From contig NZ_CAJYPS010000027.1 of the NCBI RefSeq assembly GCF_913777145.1, positions 62,001 to 126,000 on the forward strand: 64,000 nucleotides of DNA, read 5' to 3'. Shown in pieces: positions 7,550 to 15,918 of the stretch (the first letter of the stretch is position 1; the number at the start of each line of letters is the position of its first letter). The notes beneath the pieces are model-generated. The model worked only from the letters and a program-made list of their open reading frames with translations, ran no database searches and was not told where the DNA came from. The translations under genes were made by a program, and so were the position numbers. The DNA is from an uncultured Roseateles sp. (GTDB taxonomy: Bacteria; Pseudomonadota; Gammaproteobacteria; Burkholderiales; Burkholderiaceae_C).

Positions 7550-7633
7550 CCGGGCCGCCCCAAGCCGGCCCGCGTGGGCGATGTGCCGGGCGGTCGACCC
7601 GCCCGGCATCGCCGACCCCTCGGGGGGCGACCG
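7550..7633 (-). repeat. Structured intergenic repeat, copy 2 (inverted relative to copy 1)
   Basis: The reverse complement has the same order of three hairpins as 2384-2463 and shares GCGGGCCGGCTTGGGGCGGC. The central stem has the same outer GGCGAT/ATCGCC pairs and the same two-base bulge, but its inner arm is GCCGGGCGG/CCGCCCGGC here and GCAAGCGGC/GCCGCTTGC in copy 1; paired bases have changed on both sides. The rest of 7486-7673 holds no gene. Confidence 0.7.
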
Positions 7634-7673
7634 GAACGGCCGGCGTTCAGCCGGCGCCGAGACGGGTGGGGCT

Positions 7674-8303
7674 TCAGCCTTGGCGTTTGAAGCTGGCCAG
7701 CAACAGCCCCGCGACGATGAACAGCGAGCCGAACACGCGGTTCAGCAGCTTGATGTGGTGGGCGCTCTTCAGCGCGGCCAGCACGCGGGCCGCCAGCGCG
7801 GTGTAGCCGCCCATCACCACCAGGTCGGTGAAGCCCAGCGTCGCGGCGATCACCAGGTATTGCGGGCCCAGCGGCGCGGCCAGGTCCAGAAACTGCGGCA
7901 CCACGGCCAGCAGGAAGACCGTGCCCTTGGGGTTGACCGCATTGATGCCCCAGCCGCGCAGCACCAACTGGCGGCGCGTGACCAGCGCGCCCTCGTCGCC
8001 TGCAGCCACCAGGGGCTTGGCCGGTGCGCGCCACTGCTGCACGCCCAGCCACACCAGGTAGGCCACACCGGCCCACTTGATGAACGCGAACGCGGTTTCG
8101 GACGCCGCAATCAGCGCGCCCAGGCCGGCGCTGACGAACAGCACCTGCGTGAGGATGCCCAGGATGAGGCCGAAGGTCATGAAGTAGCCGCGCTTGAAGC
8201 CGTGGCTCAGGCCCGCGCTCATGGCCGCCACCGCGCCGGCGCCGGGCGACAGGCTGATGGCCCAGCAGGCCGCGAAAAGGGTCAACCAGGTGGCGAAGGG
8301 CAT
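7674..8303 (-). CDS. LysE/RhtB-family amino-acid exporter
   Basis: A 209-residue, six-helix exporter of the LysE/RhtB family, which pumps amino acids or homoserine lactones out of the cytoplasm. The N-terminus shows SLSPGAGAVAAMSAGLSHGFKRG, the family signature, followed by GVAYLVWLG and the central GWGINAVNPKGTVFLLAVVP. The start at 8303 (MPFATW) is supported by GGAG seven bases upstream and the family's usual N-terminus, although an open frame extends further. It is divergent from radA. Confidence 0.92.
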   Translation of the reverse strand: MPFATWLTLFAACWAISLSPGAGAVAAMSAGLSHGFKRGYFMTFGLILGILTQVLFVSAGLGALIAASETAFAFIKWAGVAYLVWLGVQQWRAPAKPLVAAGDEGALVTRRQLVLRGWGINAVNPKGTVFLLAVVPQFLDLAAPLGPQYLVIAATLGFTDLVVMGGYTALAARVLAALKSAHHIKLLNRVFGSLFIVAGLLLASFKRQG

Positions 8304-8385
8304 GGAAGGCTCCGAACAATCAGGGCCGCAGTGTGCCGCAGCGCCCCGGGCCTCGCCGGTCGTCATGGCCCGCGACAATCGGCCC

Positions 8386-9750
8386 ATGGCCACCTCCAAG
8401 AGCATCTACACCTGCACCGAATGCGGCGGCACCAACGCCAAATGGCTGGGCAAATGCCCGCATTGCGGCGCCTGGAACACGCTGACCGAATCCGCCGCCG
8501 AGCCCAGCGGCGGCGGCAAGAACCGCTACCAGGCGCTGGCCAGAAGCCAGCCGGTGGCGACGCTGTCCGAGATCGAGGCCAGCGACTACGAGCGCACGCC
8601 CACCGGCCAGGAGGAACTGGACCGGGTTCTCGGCGGCGGCATCGTGGCCGGTGGCGTGGTGCTGATAGGCGGCGACCCGGGCATAGGCAAGTCCACGCTG
8701 CTGCTGCAGGCGGTGGAGTCGCTGTCGCGCCAGCTCAAGACGCTGTACGTGACCGGCGAGGAATCCGGCGCCCAGGTCGCGATGCGCGCGCGCCGCCTGG
8801 GCCTGGCCGGCGACCAGGTGCGGGTGCTGGCCGAGATCGGGCTGGAAAAGATCCTGGCCACCATCGAGGCCGAGCAGCCGGCCTTCTGCGTGATCGACTC
8901 CATACAGACGCTGTACTCCGAGCAGCTCAGCAGCGCGCCGGGCTCGGTGGCCCAGGTGCGCGAATGCGCCGCCCAGCTCACCCGTACGGCCAAGGCCAGC
9001 GGCTGCGCGATGGTGCTGGTGGGGCACGTGACCAAGGAGGGCGCGCTGGCCGGCCCGCGCGTGCTGGAGCACATCGTGGACACGGTGCTGTATTTCGAGG
9101 GCGACACGCACAGCAGCTTCCGTCTCGTGCGCGCGATCAAGAACCGCTTCGGCGCGGTCAACGAGATCGGCGTGTTCGCGATGACCGAGAAGGGCCTCAA
9201 GGGCGTGGCCAACCCCAGCGCCATCTTTCTGAGCACCCACACCGAGCCGGTGCCGGGCAGCTGCGTGCTGGTCACGCTGGAGGGCACGCGGCCGCTGCTG
9301 GTGGAGCTGCAGGCGCTGGTGGACAGCGGCGGCGTAAGCCCGCGACGCCTGTCGGTCGGCCTGGACCGCGACCGGCTCGCGATGCTGCTGGCCGTGCTGC
9401 ACCGCCACGCGGGCGTGGCCACCGGCGATCAGGACGTGTTCGTCAACGCGGTGGGCGGCGTGCGCATCACCGAACCCGCGGCCGACCTGGCGGTGCTGCT
9501 GGCCATCCAGAGCTCGCTGCGCGGCAAGGCGCTGCCCAAGGGCTTCATCGCGTTCGGCGAGGTGGGGCTGGCCGGCGAGGTGCGCCCCGCGCCGCGCGGC
9601 CAGGAGCGGCTCAAGGAGGCGGCCAAGCTGGGCTTCTCGGTGGCGGTTGTGCCGCGCGCCAATGCGCCCAAGAAACCCATCGAGGGCCTGACGCTGCACG
9701 CCATCGACCGGGTGGAGGAAGCCATCGATGTGCTGCGCGGCCTGAGCTGA
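8386..9750 (+). CDS. radA: DNA repair protein RadA (Sms)
   Basis: DnaB-like branch-migration helicase acting in recombination and repair. The 454-residue product has an N-terminal zinc finger (Cys10, 13, 24, 27), a RecA-like ATPase with Walker A GGDPGIGKST near residue 95, the RadA-specific KNRFG motif near residue 252, and a C-terminal Lon-protease-like domain (GGVRITEPAADLAVLLA). The start at 8386 gives the standard MATSKSIYTC N-terminus; an ATG at 8365 is possible. A PilZ gene follows after 36 bp. Confidence 0.97.
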   Translation: MATSKSIYTCTECGGTNAKWLGKCPHCGAWNTLTESAAEPSGGGKNRYQALARSQPVATLSEIEASDYERTPTGQEELDRVLGGGIVAGGVVLIGGDPGIGKSTLLLQAVESLSRQLKTLYVTGEESGAQVAMRARRLGLAGDQVRVLAEIGLEKILATIEAEQPAFCVIDSIQTLYSEQLSSAPGSVAQVRECAAQLTRTAKASGCAMVLVGHVTKEGALAGPRVLEHIVDTVLYFEGDTHSSFRLVRAIKNRFGAVNEIGVFAMTEKGLKGVANPSAIFLSTHTEPVPGSCVLVTLEGTRPLLVELQALVDSGGVSPRRLSVGLDRDRLAMLLAVLHRHAGVATGDQDVFVNAVGGVRITEPAADLAVLLAIQSSLRGKALPKGFIAFGEVGLAGEVRPAPRGQERLKEAAKLGFSVAVVPRANAPKKPIEGLTLHAIDRVEEAIDVLRGLS

Positions 9751-9786
9751 TTAGGATGGGGCCCTGACCCCGCCACGGAGCTCGAC

Positions 9787-10224
9787 ATGACCGATGTGTT
9801 TGCCGACCAGCGACTGTCCACCCGCACCGACTTCCTCGGTGCCCAGCACGACGCCGATTCCCTGCCGGGCTGGGTCTTCAAGCCGGTGCATTTCAGCCAG
9901 GGGCCGGCCGGTCTGGTGCTCAACCTCAGCGACGGCGGCCTGCAGGTGCTGACCAGCGGCACCGAGCCGCTGGCCGCGGGCCGCTACGAGGTGCTGCTGC
10001 TGCTGGGCCGCTGCGACGCAGAGCCGCAGGACGACGAGCAGGTCAGCTGGTTCAACGGCGTGGTGGAGCACGCCTGGTCGCGCCCGGTGCCGCGCATGGG
10101 CATCCTGCACGGGCTGCGCTTCGTGTCGCGCAATTCCACCGCCGAACAGTTCCTCGAAAAGCACCAGGCCGCGCTGGAAGCCGGCCAGTGGGTGCGCTGC
10201 GTGCTGCTGCGCAAACCGCACTGA
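9787..10224 (+). CDS. PilZ-domain protein
   Basis: A 145-residue protein with the NLSDGG part of the PilZ signature (D/NxSxxG) at about residues 46-51. The companion RxxxR motif, which binds c-di-GMP, is not evident where expected (VFKPVHFSQ); the region has no paired arginines. It may therefore be a non-canonical or weak binder. It lies 36 bp after radA on the same strand and may be co-transcribed. Its stop is 22 bp from the convergent DedA-rhodanese gene. Confidence 0.75.
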   Translation: MTDVFADQRLSTRTDFLGAQHDADSLPGWVFKPVHFSQGPAGLVLNLSDGGLQVLTSGTEPLAAGRYEVLLLLGRCDAEPQDDEQVSWFNGVVEHAWSRPVPRMGILHGLRFVSRNSTAEQFLEKHQAALEAGQWVRCVLLRKPH

Positions 10225-10246
10225 GGCACGACCGCGCGGGCGTGGC

Positions 10247-11188
10247 TCAGGCGCCCAGCAACTCCAGCGCGTGGCCGCGGCTGGCCCAGGCCTCAATGCC
10301 ACCGGCCAGCACGCGCGCCGGGCGGCCCTGGGCGATCAGCCAGCAGGCCGCCTTGGCGGCCGAGGCGTCATTGGGGCAGGCGCAGTAGGTGACGATCTCG
10401 GCCTCCAGCGACCAACCGGCGATGGCCTCGGCCTCCAGCCGGGCCAGGTCCAGGTGCACCGCCCCCGGGATGCGGCTCTCCAGCGGCAGCACCGGCGACT
10501 GCGCGCGCACGTCCACCACCAGCAGCGGCCGGCCGGCGCGCAGATCGGCGGCCAGCTCGTCCGGGTCCACCCGCTGCAACTGCTGCAGGCGGCGCTTGAC
10601 CGCCCAGCGCCGCCACACCCGCCACAGCACATAGAGCGCCAGCAGCGCCAGGCCCACGCCCAGCGCGGCCTGGCCCAGGCGGTCCAGCGCGGCCAGCAGG
10701 TCGGCGATCTGCTCGTGGAAGACCACGCCGGCCACCAGGCCGGTGCCGGCCCACAGCAGCGTGCCCGCGAGGCTGAAGCCCAGGAAGGCCCGCCAGCTCA
10801 TGCCCAGCGCACCGGCCAGCGGCGGCGCCAGCACGGTCAGGCCGGGCACGAACTTGGCCACCAGCAGCGTGAACGCGCCGCGGCGCACAAAGCTGAGCTC
10901 GTTCTGGCGCACACAGCTGTCGGGCGAGATGGAGATCAGGCACAGCGTGGTCAGCACGCGCCGGCCCAGGCGGCGCCCGGCCAGGTACCACAGCGTGTTG
11001 GCCAGCAGCGCCGCGGCCGTGGCCACGGCCAGTGCCTGCCAGGGCGACAGGCGCCCGTCGGACAGTTGCACGCCGGCCAGCAGCAAAAAAGGCAGTGAGG
11101 GCAATGGCGCGCCCAGTTGCTCGCAGAGCACGCCCAGGAAGAGCGCGGCGAGGCTGTGTTGTTCGAACAGGGCAATCAGGGCTTGCAT
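10247..11188 (-). CDS. DedA-family membrane protein fused to a rhodanese domain
   Basis: Residues about 1-195 form a DedA/SNARE-associated (VTT) membrane domain with GAPLPSLPFLLLAG, ARFVPG-like KFVPGLTVLAPPLAGALGM and several helices; residues about 205-313 form a cytoplasmic rhodanese domain with its presumed catalytic cysteine in VTYCACPNDASA. DedA proteins act in membrane-lipid scrambling and proton-gradient maintenance; rhodaneses transfer sulfane sulfur. This domain pairing is known in Burkholderiales and Pseudomonas. ATGs at 11203 and 11230 are alternative starts; 11188 gives MQALIALFEQHS, the usual DedA beginning. Confidence 0.88.
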   Translation of the reverse strand: MQALIALFEQHSLAALFLGVLCEQLGAPLPSLPFLLLAGVQLSDGRLSPWQALAVATAAALLANTLWYLAGRRLGRRVLTTLCLISISPDSCVRQNELSFVRRGAFTLLVAKFVPGLTVLAPPLAGALGMSWRAFLGFSLAGTLLWAGTGLVAGVVFHEQIADLLAALDRLGQAALGVGLALLALYVLWRVWRRWAVKRRLQQLQRVDPDELAADLRAGRPLLVVDVRAQSPVLPLESRIPGAVHLDLARLEAEAIAGWSLEAEIVTYCACPNDASAAKAACWLIAQGRPARVLAGGIEAWASRGHALELLGA

Positions 11189-11262
11189 GGCGGCGCGCAG
11201 CATAGCCGCCCCGCAGGCCCGGCCGCTCATGGCACCATGCGGCCCCCACTGCCGACCCGACC

Positions 11263-11622
11263 ATGCAAGCCCTGCCCGAACCGCCCTACTACGCCGTGAT
11301 ATTCACCAGCCAGCGCAGCAGCACCGACCTGGGCTATGGCGACATGGCCGAGCGCATGGCCACGCTGGCCGCCCAGCAACCCGGCTACCTCGGCGCCGAC
11401 AGCAGCCGCGACGAAGCCGGCCTGGGCATCACTGTGTCCTACTGGCGCAGCGAGGCCGACATCGCCGCCTGGCGCCGCCATGCCGAGCACCGCATCGCCC
11501 GCGACACCGGCCGCAGCGACTGGTACACGCGCTACACGCTGCGCGTCGCCCGTGTGGAACGCGCCTATGCCTGGCAGGCGGCCGACGGCCGCGCCGACCC
11601 CAGCCCGGAGGTGGCGGCATGA
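11263..11622 (+). CDS. Antibiotic biosynthesis monooxygenase (ABM) domain protein
   Basis: A 119-residue ferredoxin-fold protein. YYAVIFTSQRS, GYLGADSSRDEAGLGITVSYW and the following DIAAWRRHAEHRIAR are typical of the stand-alone ABM/heme-degrading-like family. The substrate is unknown, and such proteins are mostly uncharacterised. Its TGA overlaps the ATG of the next gene, so the two are very likely co-translated. Confidence 0.85.
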   Translation: MQALPEPPYYAVIFTSQRSSTDLGYGDMAERMATLAAQQPGYLGADSSRDEAGLGITVSYWRSEADIAAWRRHAEHRIARDTGRSDWYTRYTLRVARVERAYAWQAADGRADPSPEVAA

Positions 11623-12005
11623 ACCCGTGGCTGGGCGTGGGCCTGGCGCTGGCCGCGCTGCTGGGGGGCGGCGCACTGCTGGGCTGGCAGGGGGTGGTGT
11701 TCGCGATGACCGGCATCGTGTTCTGGCTGCTGCTGCAGATGTCGCGGCTGATGCGCATCATGAAGCTGGCCGGCAGCGCCCCCATGGGCTCGCTGGACAA
11801 CGCGGTGATGCTCAACGCCAAGCTGCATGCCGGCATGCGGCTGGTGGACCTGCTGCAGCTGACCCGCAGCCTGGGCATCAAGCAGGGCAAGGACGCCTAC
11901 CGCTGGCAGGACGGCGCCGGCGACGCGGTCGAGGTGCAGCTGGCCAAGGGCCGGCTGGTGAGCTGGCAGCTGCGACGCGCCCAGGACGGGGAGCCGGCTC
12001 CTTAG
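11619..12005 (+). CDS. Conserved small membrane protein, function unknown
   Basis: A 128-residue protein with two hydrophobic segments near the N-terminus (residues 5-22 and 25-42), followed by a cytoplasmic domain with MLNAKLHAGMRLVDLLQLTRSLG. I have seen relatives in Burkholderiales labelled glycerate kinase, but nothing here resembles a kinase, so that name is rejected. It overlaps the preceding ABM gene by 4 bp. Its stop codon lies inside a TAGAAT box that probably serves ilvE. Confidence 0.8.
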   Translation: MNPWLGVGLALAALLGGGALLGWQGVVFAMTGIVFWLLLQMSRLMRIMKLAGSAPMGSLDNAVMLNAKLHAGMRLVDLLQLTRSLGIKQGKDAYRWQDGAGDAVEVQLAKGRLVSWQLRRAQDGEPAP

Positions 12006-12008
12006 AAT
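12003..12008 (+). promoter_or_regulatory. Probable -10 box for ilvE
   Basis: TAGAAT lies 31 bp upstream of the ilvE ATG and includes the stop codon of the preceding gene. No clear TTGACA-like -35 is visible. Confidence 0.45.
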
Positions 12009-12039
12009 CGCGGTCTTTGTTCAGCACCTGGAGCATGTG

Positions 12040-12972
12040 ATGGTTCCCGCCCCCCTGCACGACCGCGACGGCAAGATCTGGATGGACGGCGAGCTCGTCG
12101 ACTGGCGCGACGCCAAGATCCACGTGCTGACCCACACGCTGCACTACGGCTGCGGCGCCTTCGAGGGCGTGCGCGCCTACGAAACGCCCACCGGCACCGC
12201 CATCTTCCGGTTGCAGGAGCACACGCAGCGCCTGTTCAACAGCGCCAAGATCCTGCGCATGAAGATTCCCTTCACGCCCGAGCAGGTCAACCAGGCCCAG
12301 CTCGACGTGGTGAAGGCCAACGGCCTCAAGAGTGCCTACATCCGCCCGCTGATCTGGATTGGCTCCGAGAAGCTGGGCGTCAGCCCCAAGGGCAACCAGG
12401 TGCACCTGATGGTGGCGGCCTGGAGCTGGGGCGCCTACCTGGGCGAGGAAGGCCTGAAGCGCGGCATCCGCGTGAAGACCAGCTCCTACACCCGCCACCA
12501 CGTCAACATCACGATGACGCAGGCCAAGACGGTGTCCAACTACACCAACTCCATCCTGGCCAATATGGAAGCCACCGAGGACGGCTACGACGAGGCGCTG
12601 CTGCTGGACGCGTCGGGCTTCGTGTCCGAGGGCGCGGGCGAGAACCTGTTCGTCATCAAGGGCGGCGTGGTCTACACGCCCGACCTGTCGGCCGGTGCGC
12701 TCAACGGCATCACCCGCAACACCATCTTCGCGATCTGCCAGGACCTGGGCCTGAAGCTGGTCGAGAAGCGCATCACCCGCGACGAGGTCTACATCGCCGA
12801 CGAGGCCTTCTTCACCGGCACCGCCGCCGAGGTGACCCCCATCCGCGAGCTGGACCGCGTCGAGATCGGCAGCGGCAGCCGCGGCCCCATCACCGAAAAG
12901 ATCCAGGCCGCCTTCTTCGACATCGTCGGCGGCCGCAACCCCAAATACGCCGGCTGGCTGAGCGCCGTCTGA
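12040..12972 (+). CDS. ilvE: Branched-chain amino-acid aminotransferase
   Basis: PLP enzyme for the last step of valine, leucine and isoleucine synthesis. The 310-residue product has the class IV fold: HVLTHTLHYGCGAFEGVRAY at the N-terminus, the PLP lysine in MTQAKTVSNYTNSILA, and EGAGENLFVIKGGVVYTPDL. The ATG at 12040 is preceded by GGAG at a 6-base spacing; a GTG directly before it is less likely. A small zinc-finger gene follows after 37 bp. Confidence 0.97.
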   Translation: MVPAPLHDRDGKIWMDGELVDWRDAKIHVLTHTLHYGCGAFEGVRAYETPTGTAIFRLQEHTQRLFNSAKILRMKIPFTPEQVNQAQLDVVKANGLKSAYIRPLIWIGSEKLGVSPKGNQVHLMVAAWSWGAYLGEEGLKRGIRVKTSSYTRHHVNITMTQAKTVSNYTNSILANMEATEDGYDEALLLDASGFVSEGAGENLFVIKGGVVYTPDLSAGALNGITRNTIFAICQDLGLKLVEKRITRDEVYIADEAFFTGTAAEVTPIRELDRVEIGSGSRGPITEKIQAAFFDIVGGRNPKYAGWLSAV

Positions 12973-13009
12973 GCCCCGCCCGCGCGACACCCGCAACGAG
13001 AACCCGACC

Positions 13010-13216
13010 ATGAGCCAAGCACCCGCCACCGTCGAAGTCACCGCCCAGGACCTGCAAGGCCACGGCGTCATCGCCTGCCCCAACCCCAAGATGGCGCTGT
13101 GGAGCAACCACCCGCGCGTCTTCATCGACCTCAGCCACGACGGCCAGGGCAAGTGCCCCTACTGCGGCACCGTCTACAAGCTCAAGGCCGGCGAAGTCAT
13201 CGCCGGCCACCACTGA
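13010..13216 (+). CDS. Small CHCC zinc-finger protein
   Basis: A 68-residue protein with one conserved metal site: Cys and His in GVIACPNPKMALWSNHPRVF, then CPYCGTVYKL. This is the zf-CHCC family, related to the NDUFS6 subunit of mitochondrial complex I and common next to ilvE in betaproteobacteria. Its role in bacteria is not established. It lies between ilvE and an NTF2-like gene with short gaps, implying an operon. Confidence 0.9.
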   Translation: MSQAPATVEVTAQDLQGHGVIACPNPKMALWSNHPRVFIDLSHDGQGKCPYCGTVYKLKAGEVIAGHH

Positions 13217-13223
13217 GCCTGTC

Positions 13224-13679
13224 ATGCAGCGCACGCCGGCCCAGGCGGCCGCCCTGCTCGCGTCGCCCGACGATACCGAGGCGCAGTTCTACGAAGCGCT
13301 GCAGCACGCCGACCTGGACCGGCTGATGCAGCTGTGGGCCGACGAGGACGAGGTCGCCTGCGTGCACCCGGGCGGCCCGCGCATCGTCGGCCTGGCCGCG
13401 ATACGCGCCGCCTTCGAGACCGTGTTCCAGCGCGGTGCAGTGCAGGTCCACCCCGAGCGGGTGCGCCGCCTGCACAGCGGCGACTGCGCCATCCACCATG
13501 TGCTGGAGCGGGTGCAACTGCACACCGAACCCGGCCAGGTGGCGCCCACCTCCTGGGTGATCGCGACCAACGTCTACCTGAAGACCGCGCTGGGCTGGCG
13601 CCTGGTGCTGCACCATGCCAGCCCCGGCAGCCCGGGTGACGTGCAGGAACTCGTCGCCGAGGCCGGAACGCTGCACTGA
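13224..13679 (+). CDS. SnoaL/NTF2-like protein
   Basis: A 151-residue cone-fold protein. The pattern DTEAQFYEALQHADLDRLMQLWADEDEVACVHPGGPRIVG is typical of the DUF4440/SnoaL-like group, and the C-terminus ends with GWRLVLHHASP. These often lack catalytic residues, so no reaction is assigned. It starts 7 bp after the zinc-finger gene. Confidence 0.85.
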   Translation: MQRTPAQAAALLASPDDTEAQFYEALQHADLDRLMQLWADEDEVACVHPGGPRIVGLAAIRAAFETVFQRGAVQVHPERVRRLHSGDCAIHHVLERVQLHTEPGQVAPTSWVIATNVYLKTALGWRLVLHHASPGSPGDVQELVAEAGTLH

Positions 13680-13744
13680 CCCCTCGCCGGGCGTCTCGGC
13701 CCGGCTTGTGCGAGCATAGGCAACTCCTGCCCCCCGCGAAGATC

Positions 13745-14710
13745 ATGCAGTACCGATCGCCCCGCTGGCTGCCCGGTGGCCACGCCCAGACCATCTGGCC
13801 GGCCTTGTTCAGCCGGCGCCATGCCGGCCCGCCGCCGCGCTGGCGCCGTGAGCGCTGGGACACGCCGGACGGCGACTTCATCGACGTGGACTTCCTGGCC
13901 GGCGCGCCAGCCGATGCGCCGCTGCTGGTGCTGTTCCACGGCCTGGAGGGCGACCGCCACAGCCACTCCAGCATCGCGTTCGCCAGCGTCGCGCAGGCGC
14001 GCGGCTGGCAGATGGCGCTGCCGCACTTCCGCGGCTGCTCGGGCGAGCTGAACCGCGCGCCGCGCGCCTACCACTCCGGCGACTACGAGGAGGTGGGCTG
14101 GATACTGCAGCGCCTGCGCGCACAGCACGGCCGGCCGCTGCGGGCCGCCGGCGTGTCGCTGGGCGGCAATGCGCTGCTGCGCTGGGCCGAGGAGGCCGGC
14201 AGCGACGCGGCCCACACCGCGCTGGCGGTCAGCTCCATCTGCTCGCCGCTGGACCTGGCCGCCTGCGGCGCCCACATCGGCCGCGGCTTCAACAAGCTGG
14301 TCTACACGCGCCGCTTCCTGAACACCATGATCCCCAAGGCGCTGCGCAAGCTGGAGCAGCACCCGGGCCTGTTCGACGGCGAGCGGCTGCGGCACGCGAC
14401 CACGCTGCTGGAGTTCGACAACCTGTTCACCGCGCCTCTGCACGGCTTCCGCGACGCGCCGGACTACTACGCGCGCGCGTCCGCCAAGCCGCATCTGCAC
14501 CGCATCCGCATCCCGGCCCTGGTGCTGAACGCGCGCAACGACCCCTTCGTGCCGGCCCACAGCCTGCCCCAGGCGCACGAGGTGGGCGCCCAGGTCACGC
14601 TGTGGCAACCCGGTCATGGCGGCCACGTGGGCTTCCCGGCTGGCCGCCCGCCCGGCCATCTGCTGACCATGCCGGAGCAGGTCTGCGACTGGCTGGCCCG
14701 CCACCACTGA
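13745..14710 (+). CDS. Alpha/beta hydrolase, YheT/ABHD1 family
   Basis: A 321-residue hydrolase. GGHAQTIWPALF near the N-terminus, VLFHGLEGDRHSHS as the oxyanion region, the nucleophile elbow GVSLGGN with its serine, and a late Asp (LNARNDPFVP) and His (GHGGHVGF) define the YheT/EMB8 group. The substrate is unknown; esterase or thioesterase activity is likely. The start at 13745 gives MQYRSPRWLPGGHAQ, the normal N-terminus. It is followed after 7 bp by a small conserved gene. Confidence 0.92.
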   Translation: MQYRSPRWLPGGHAQTIWPALFSRRHAGPPPRWRRERWDTPDGDFIDVDFLAGAPADAPLLVLFHGLEGDRHSHSSIAFASVAQARGWQMALPHFRGCSGELNRAPRAYHSGDYEEVGWILQRLRAQHGRPLRAAGVSLGGNALLRWAEEAGSDAAHTALAVSSICSPLDLAACGAHIGRGFNKLVYTRRFLNTMIPKALRKLEQHPGLFDGERLRHATTLLEFDNLFTAPLHGFRDAPDYYARASAKPHLHRIRIPALVLNARNDPFVPAHSLPQAHEVGAQVTLWQPGHGGHVGFPAGRPPGHLLTMPEQVCDWLARHH

Positions 14711-14717
14711 GACGCCC

Positions 14718-15245
14718 ATGGACGCCATCGTCGAAGCCGCGCTGAAGAAATGGCCCAATGTGCCGCACTGCTACGGCTGGCTGGCGCTGGACGCGCGCGG
14801 CGACTGGTACATGCGCGACGAGCGCATCCAGCACGCGGGGCCCTTCCCCATGGTCAAGGGCAGCCGCATCACGCACGACAAGCTGCTGGCCTTCATCGCC
14901 CGCAACTACGCGCAGGACGAGGCCGGCTGCTGGTTCTTCCAGAACGGGCCGCAGCGGGTCTATGTGGAGCTGGAGTCCACGCCCTGGATCTGGCGCCTGC
15001 AGCCCGACGGCCGCGTGCTGAGCCACACCGGCCGCGAAGCGGCGGTGCAGGCCGCGCTGCTGGATGAGGGCGGCCGGCTCTACCTGGCCACCGACCTGGG
15101 TCTGGGCCTGGTACACACGGCCGACATGGCGCTGGCCGCCGAGGCGGTGGAGGCCGGCCGCTGGGATCCGCGGGACGTGCAGGCTGAGAACCTGCCCGCG
15201 CGCTTCGGCTATCAGCGTGCGCCGCAACCCGACCGCAAGGCCTGA
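14718..15245 (+). CDS. Conserved protein of unknown function (DUF2946-like neighbour family not assigned)
   Basis: A 175-residue soluble protein containing KKWPNVPHCYGWLALDARGDWYMRD and CWFFQNGPQRVYVELESTPW, a combination I recognise from betaproteobacterial proteins of unknown function but cannot tie to a named family. There is no signal peptide or membrane segment. It is 7 bp downstream of the YheT-like hydrolase and ends at a symmetrical terminator shared with the convergent cytochrome gene. Confidence 0.85.
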   Translation: MDAIVEAALKKWPNVPHCYGWLALDARGDWYMRDERIQHAGPFPMVKGSRITHDKLLAFIARNYAQDEAGCWFFQNGPQRVYVELESTPWIWRLQPDGRVLSHTGREAAVQAALLDEGGRLYLATDLGLGLVHTADMALAAEAVEAGRWDPRDVQAENLPARFGYQRAPQPDRKA

Positions 15246-15258
15246 CCCCATCAACGAC

Positions 15259-15282
15259 AAGGGCCGCCCATGGGCGGCCCTT
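15259..15282. terminator. Bidirectional hairpin between convergent genes
   Basis: A perfect 24-base palindrome (arms AAGGGCCGCCCA/TGGGCGGCCCTT) between the stops at 15245 and 15308. There is no long T-run, so its strength as an intrinsic terminator is uncertain. Confidence 0.65.
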
Positions 15283-15307
15283 GCAGGGAATGGGGCCCAG
15301 GCCCGCG

Positions 15308-15838
15308 TCAGGGTGCCGAAGCGGCAGCCGCCGGGGCCTTGGGCTCGTCGAACTTGGCGCCGCCGTTGTTGGCCATGTAGACCACCGCACGCTCGATCTC
15401 GAAGTCGGAGAAGTCGCCGCCACCCTGCGGACCCATATTGCCCTTGCCCTTGAGCGCCGAGTGCAGCAGCGCCTCCAGGCCGGTCTTCACGCGCGGACCC
15501 CAGGCCGCGGCGTCGCCGAACTTGGGCGCACCGGCCGCGCCGGTCGCATGGCAGGCCGAGCATTGCGCCTGGAACACCTGCTCGCCGGTCTTCAGCGCGC
15601 CGGTGTCGTTCGCATCCTTGACCGTGACCTGGCCGATGGGCGCAATGCGCTCGGCCACCGCCTGCGGATCCAGCGCGCCGGTGCCGGCCGCCGGCTTGCT
15701 CTCGGTGCCCACGTAGTTGGCCAGCAGGATGATGACCATCACGGGCACCACGAAGGCAAAGAACACGGCCCAGGCCAGTTGCTTGGGGGTCTTGATGGGC
15801 CCGGTGTGGGCGTCTTCGTGCACGCTCTGATCGCTCAT
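15308..15838 (-). CDS. Membrane-anchored c5-type cytochrome c
   Basis: A 176-residue electron carrier with an N-terminal transmembrane anchor (about residues 20-42), a linker, and one haem c site, CSACH, near residue 93. The distal ligand is the methionine of KGNMGPQGGGDFSD. This is the cytochrome c5/CycM type that feeds electrons to terminal oxidases in the betaproteobacterial periplasm. The C-terminus is an Ala/Pro-rich tail. It is transcribed away from tRNA-Arg. Confidence 0.92.
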   Translation of the reverse strand: MSDQSVHEDAHTGPIKTPKQLAWAVFFAFVVPVMVIILLANYVGTESKPAAGTGALDPQAVAERIAPIGQVTVKDANDTGALKTGEQVFQAQCSACHATGAAGAPKFGDAAAWGPRVKTGLEALLHSALKGKGNMGPQGGGDFSDFEIERAVVYMANNGGAKFDEPKAPAAAASAP

Positions 15839-15902
15839 GGAATCCTCGGAGATATGGCCGTAAGCAAATGCTCACCGATTATAGGGAGGGCCTCTGCACT
15901 GC

Positions 15903-15908
15903 TAGAAT
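15903..15908 (+). promoter_or_regulatory. Probable -10 box for tRNA-Arg
   Basis: TAGAAT ends 10 bases before the tRNA 5' end, an appropriate distance for initiation just upstream of it. A -35 hexamer is not obvious. Confidence 0.5.
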
Positions 15909-15918
15909 GCGTGTTTTC

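Noticed and set aside
6601-8319. Single fused LysE-EamA reading frame on the minus strand
   Set aside because: The frame is open through the intergenic repeat, but LysE is encoded in another frame; only the EamA part is protein-like.
11619-12005. Glycerate kinase annotation for the small membrane protein
   Set aside because: Length, two membrane helices and lack of kinase motifs exclude it.
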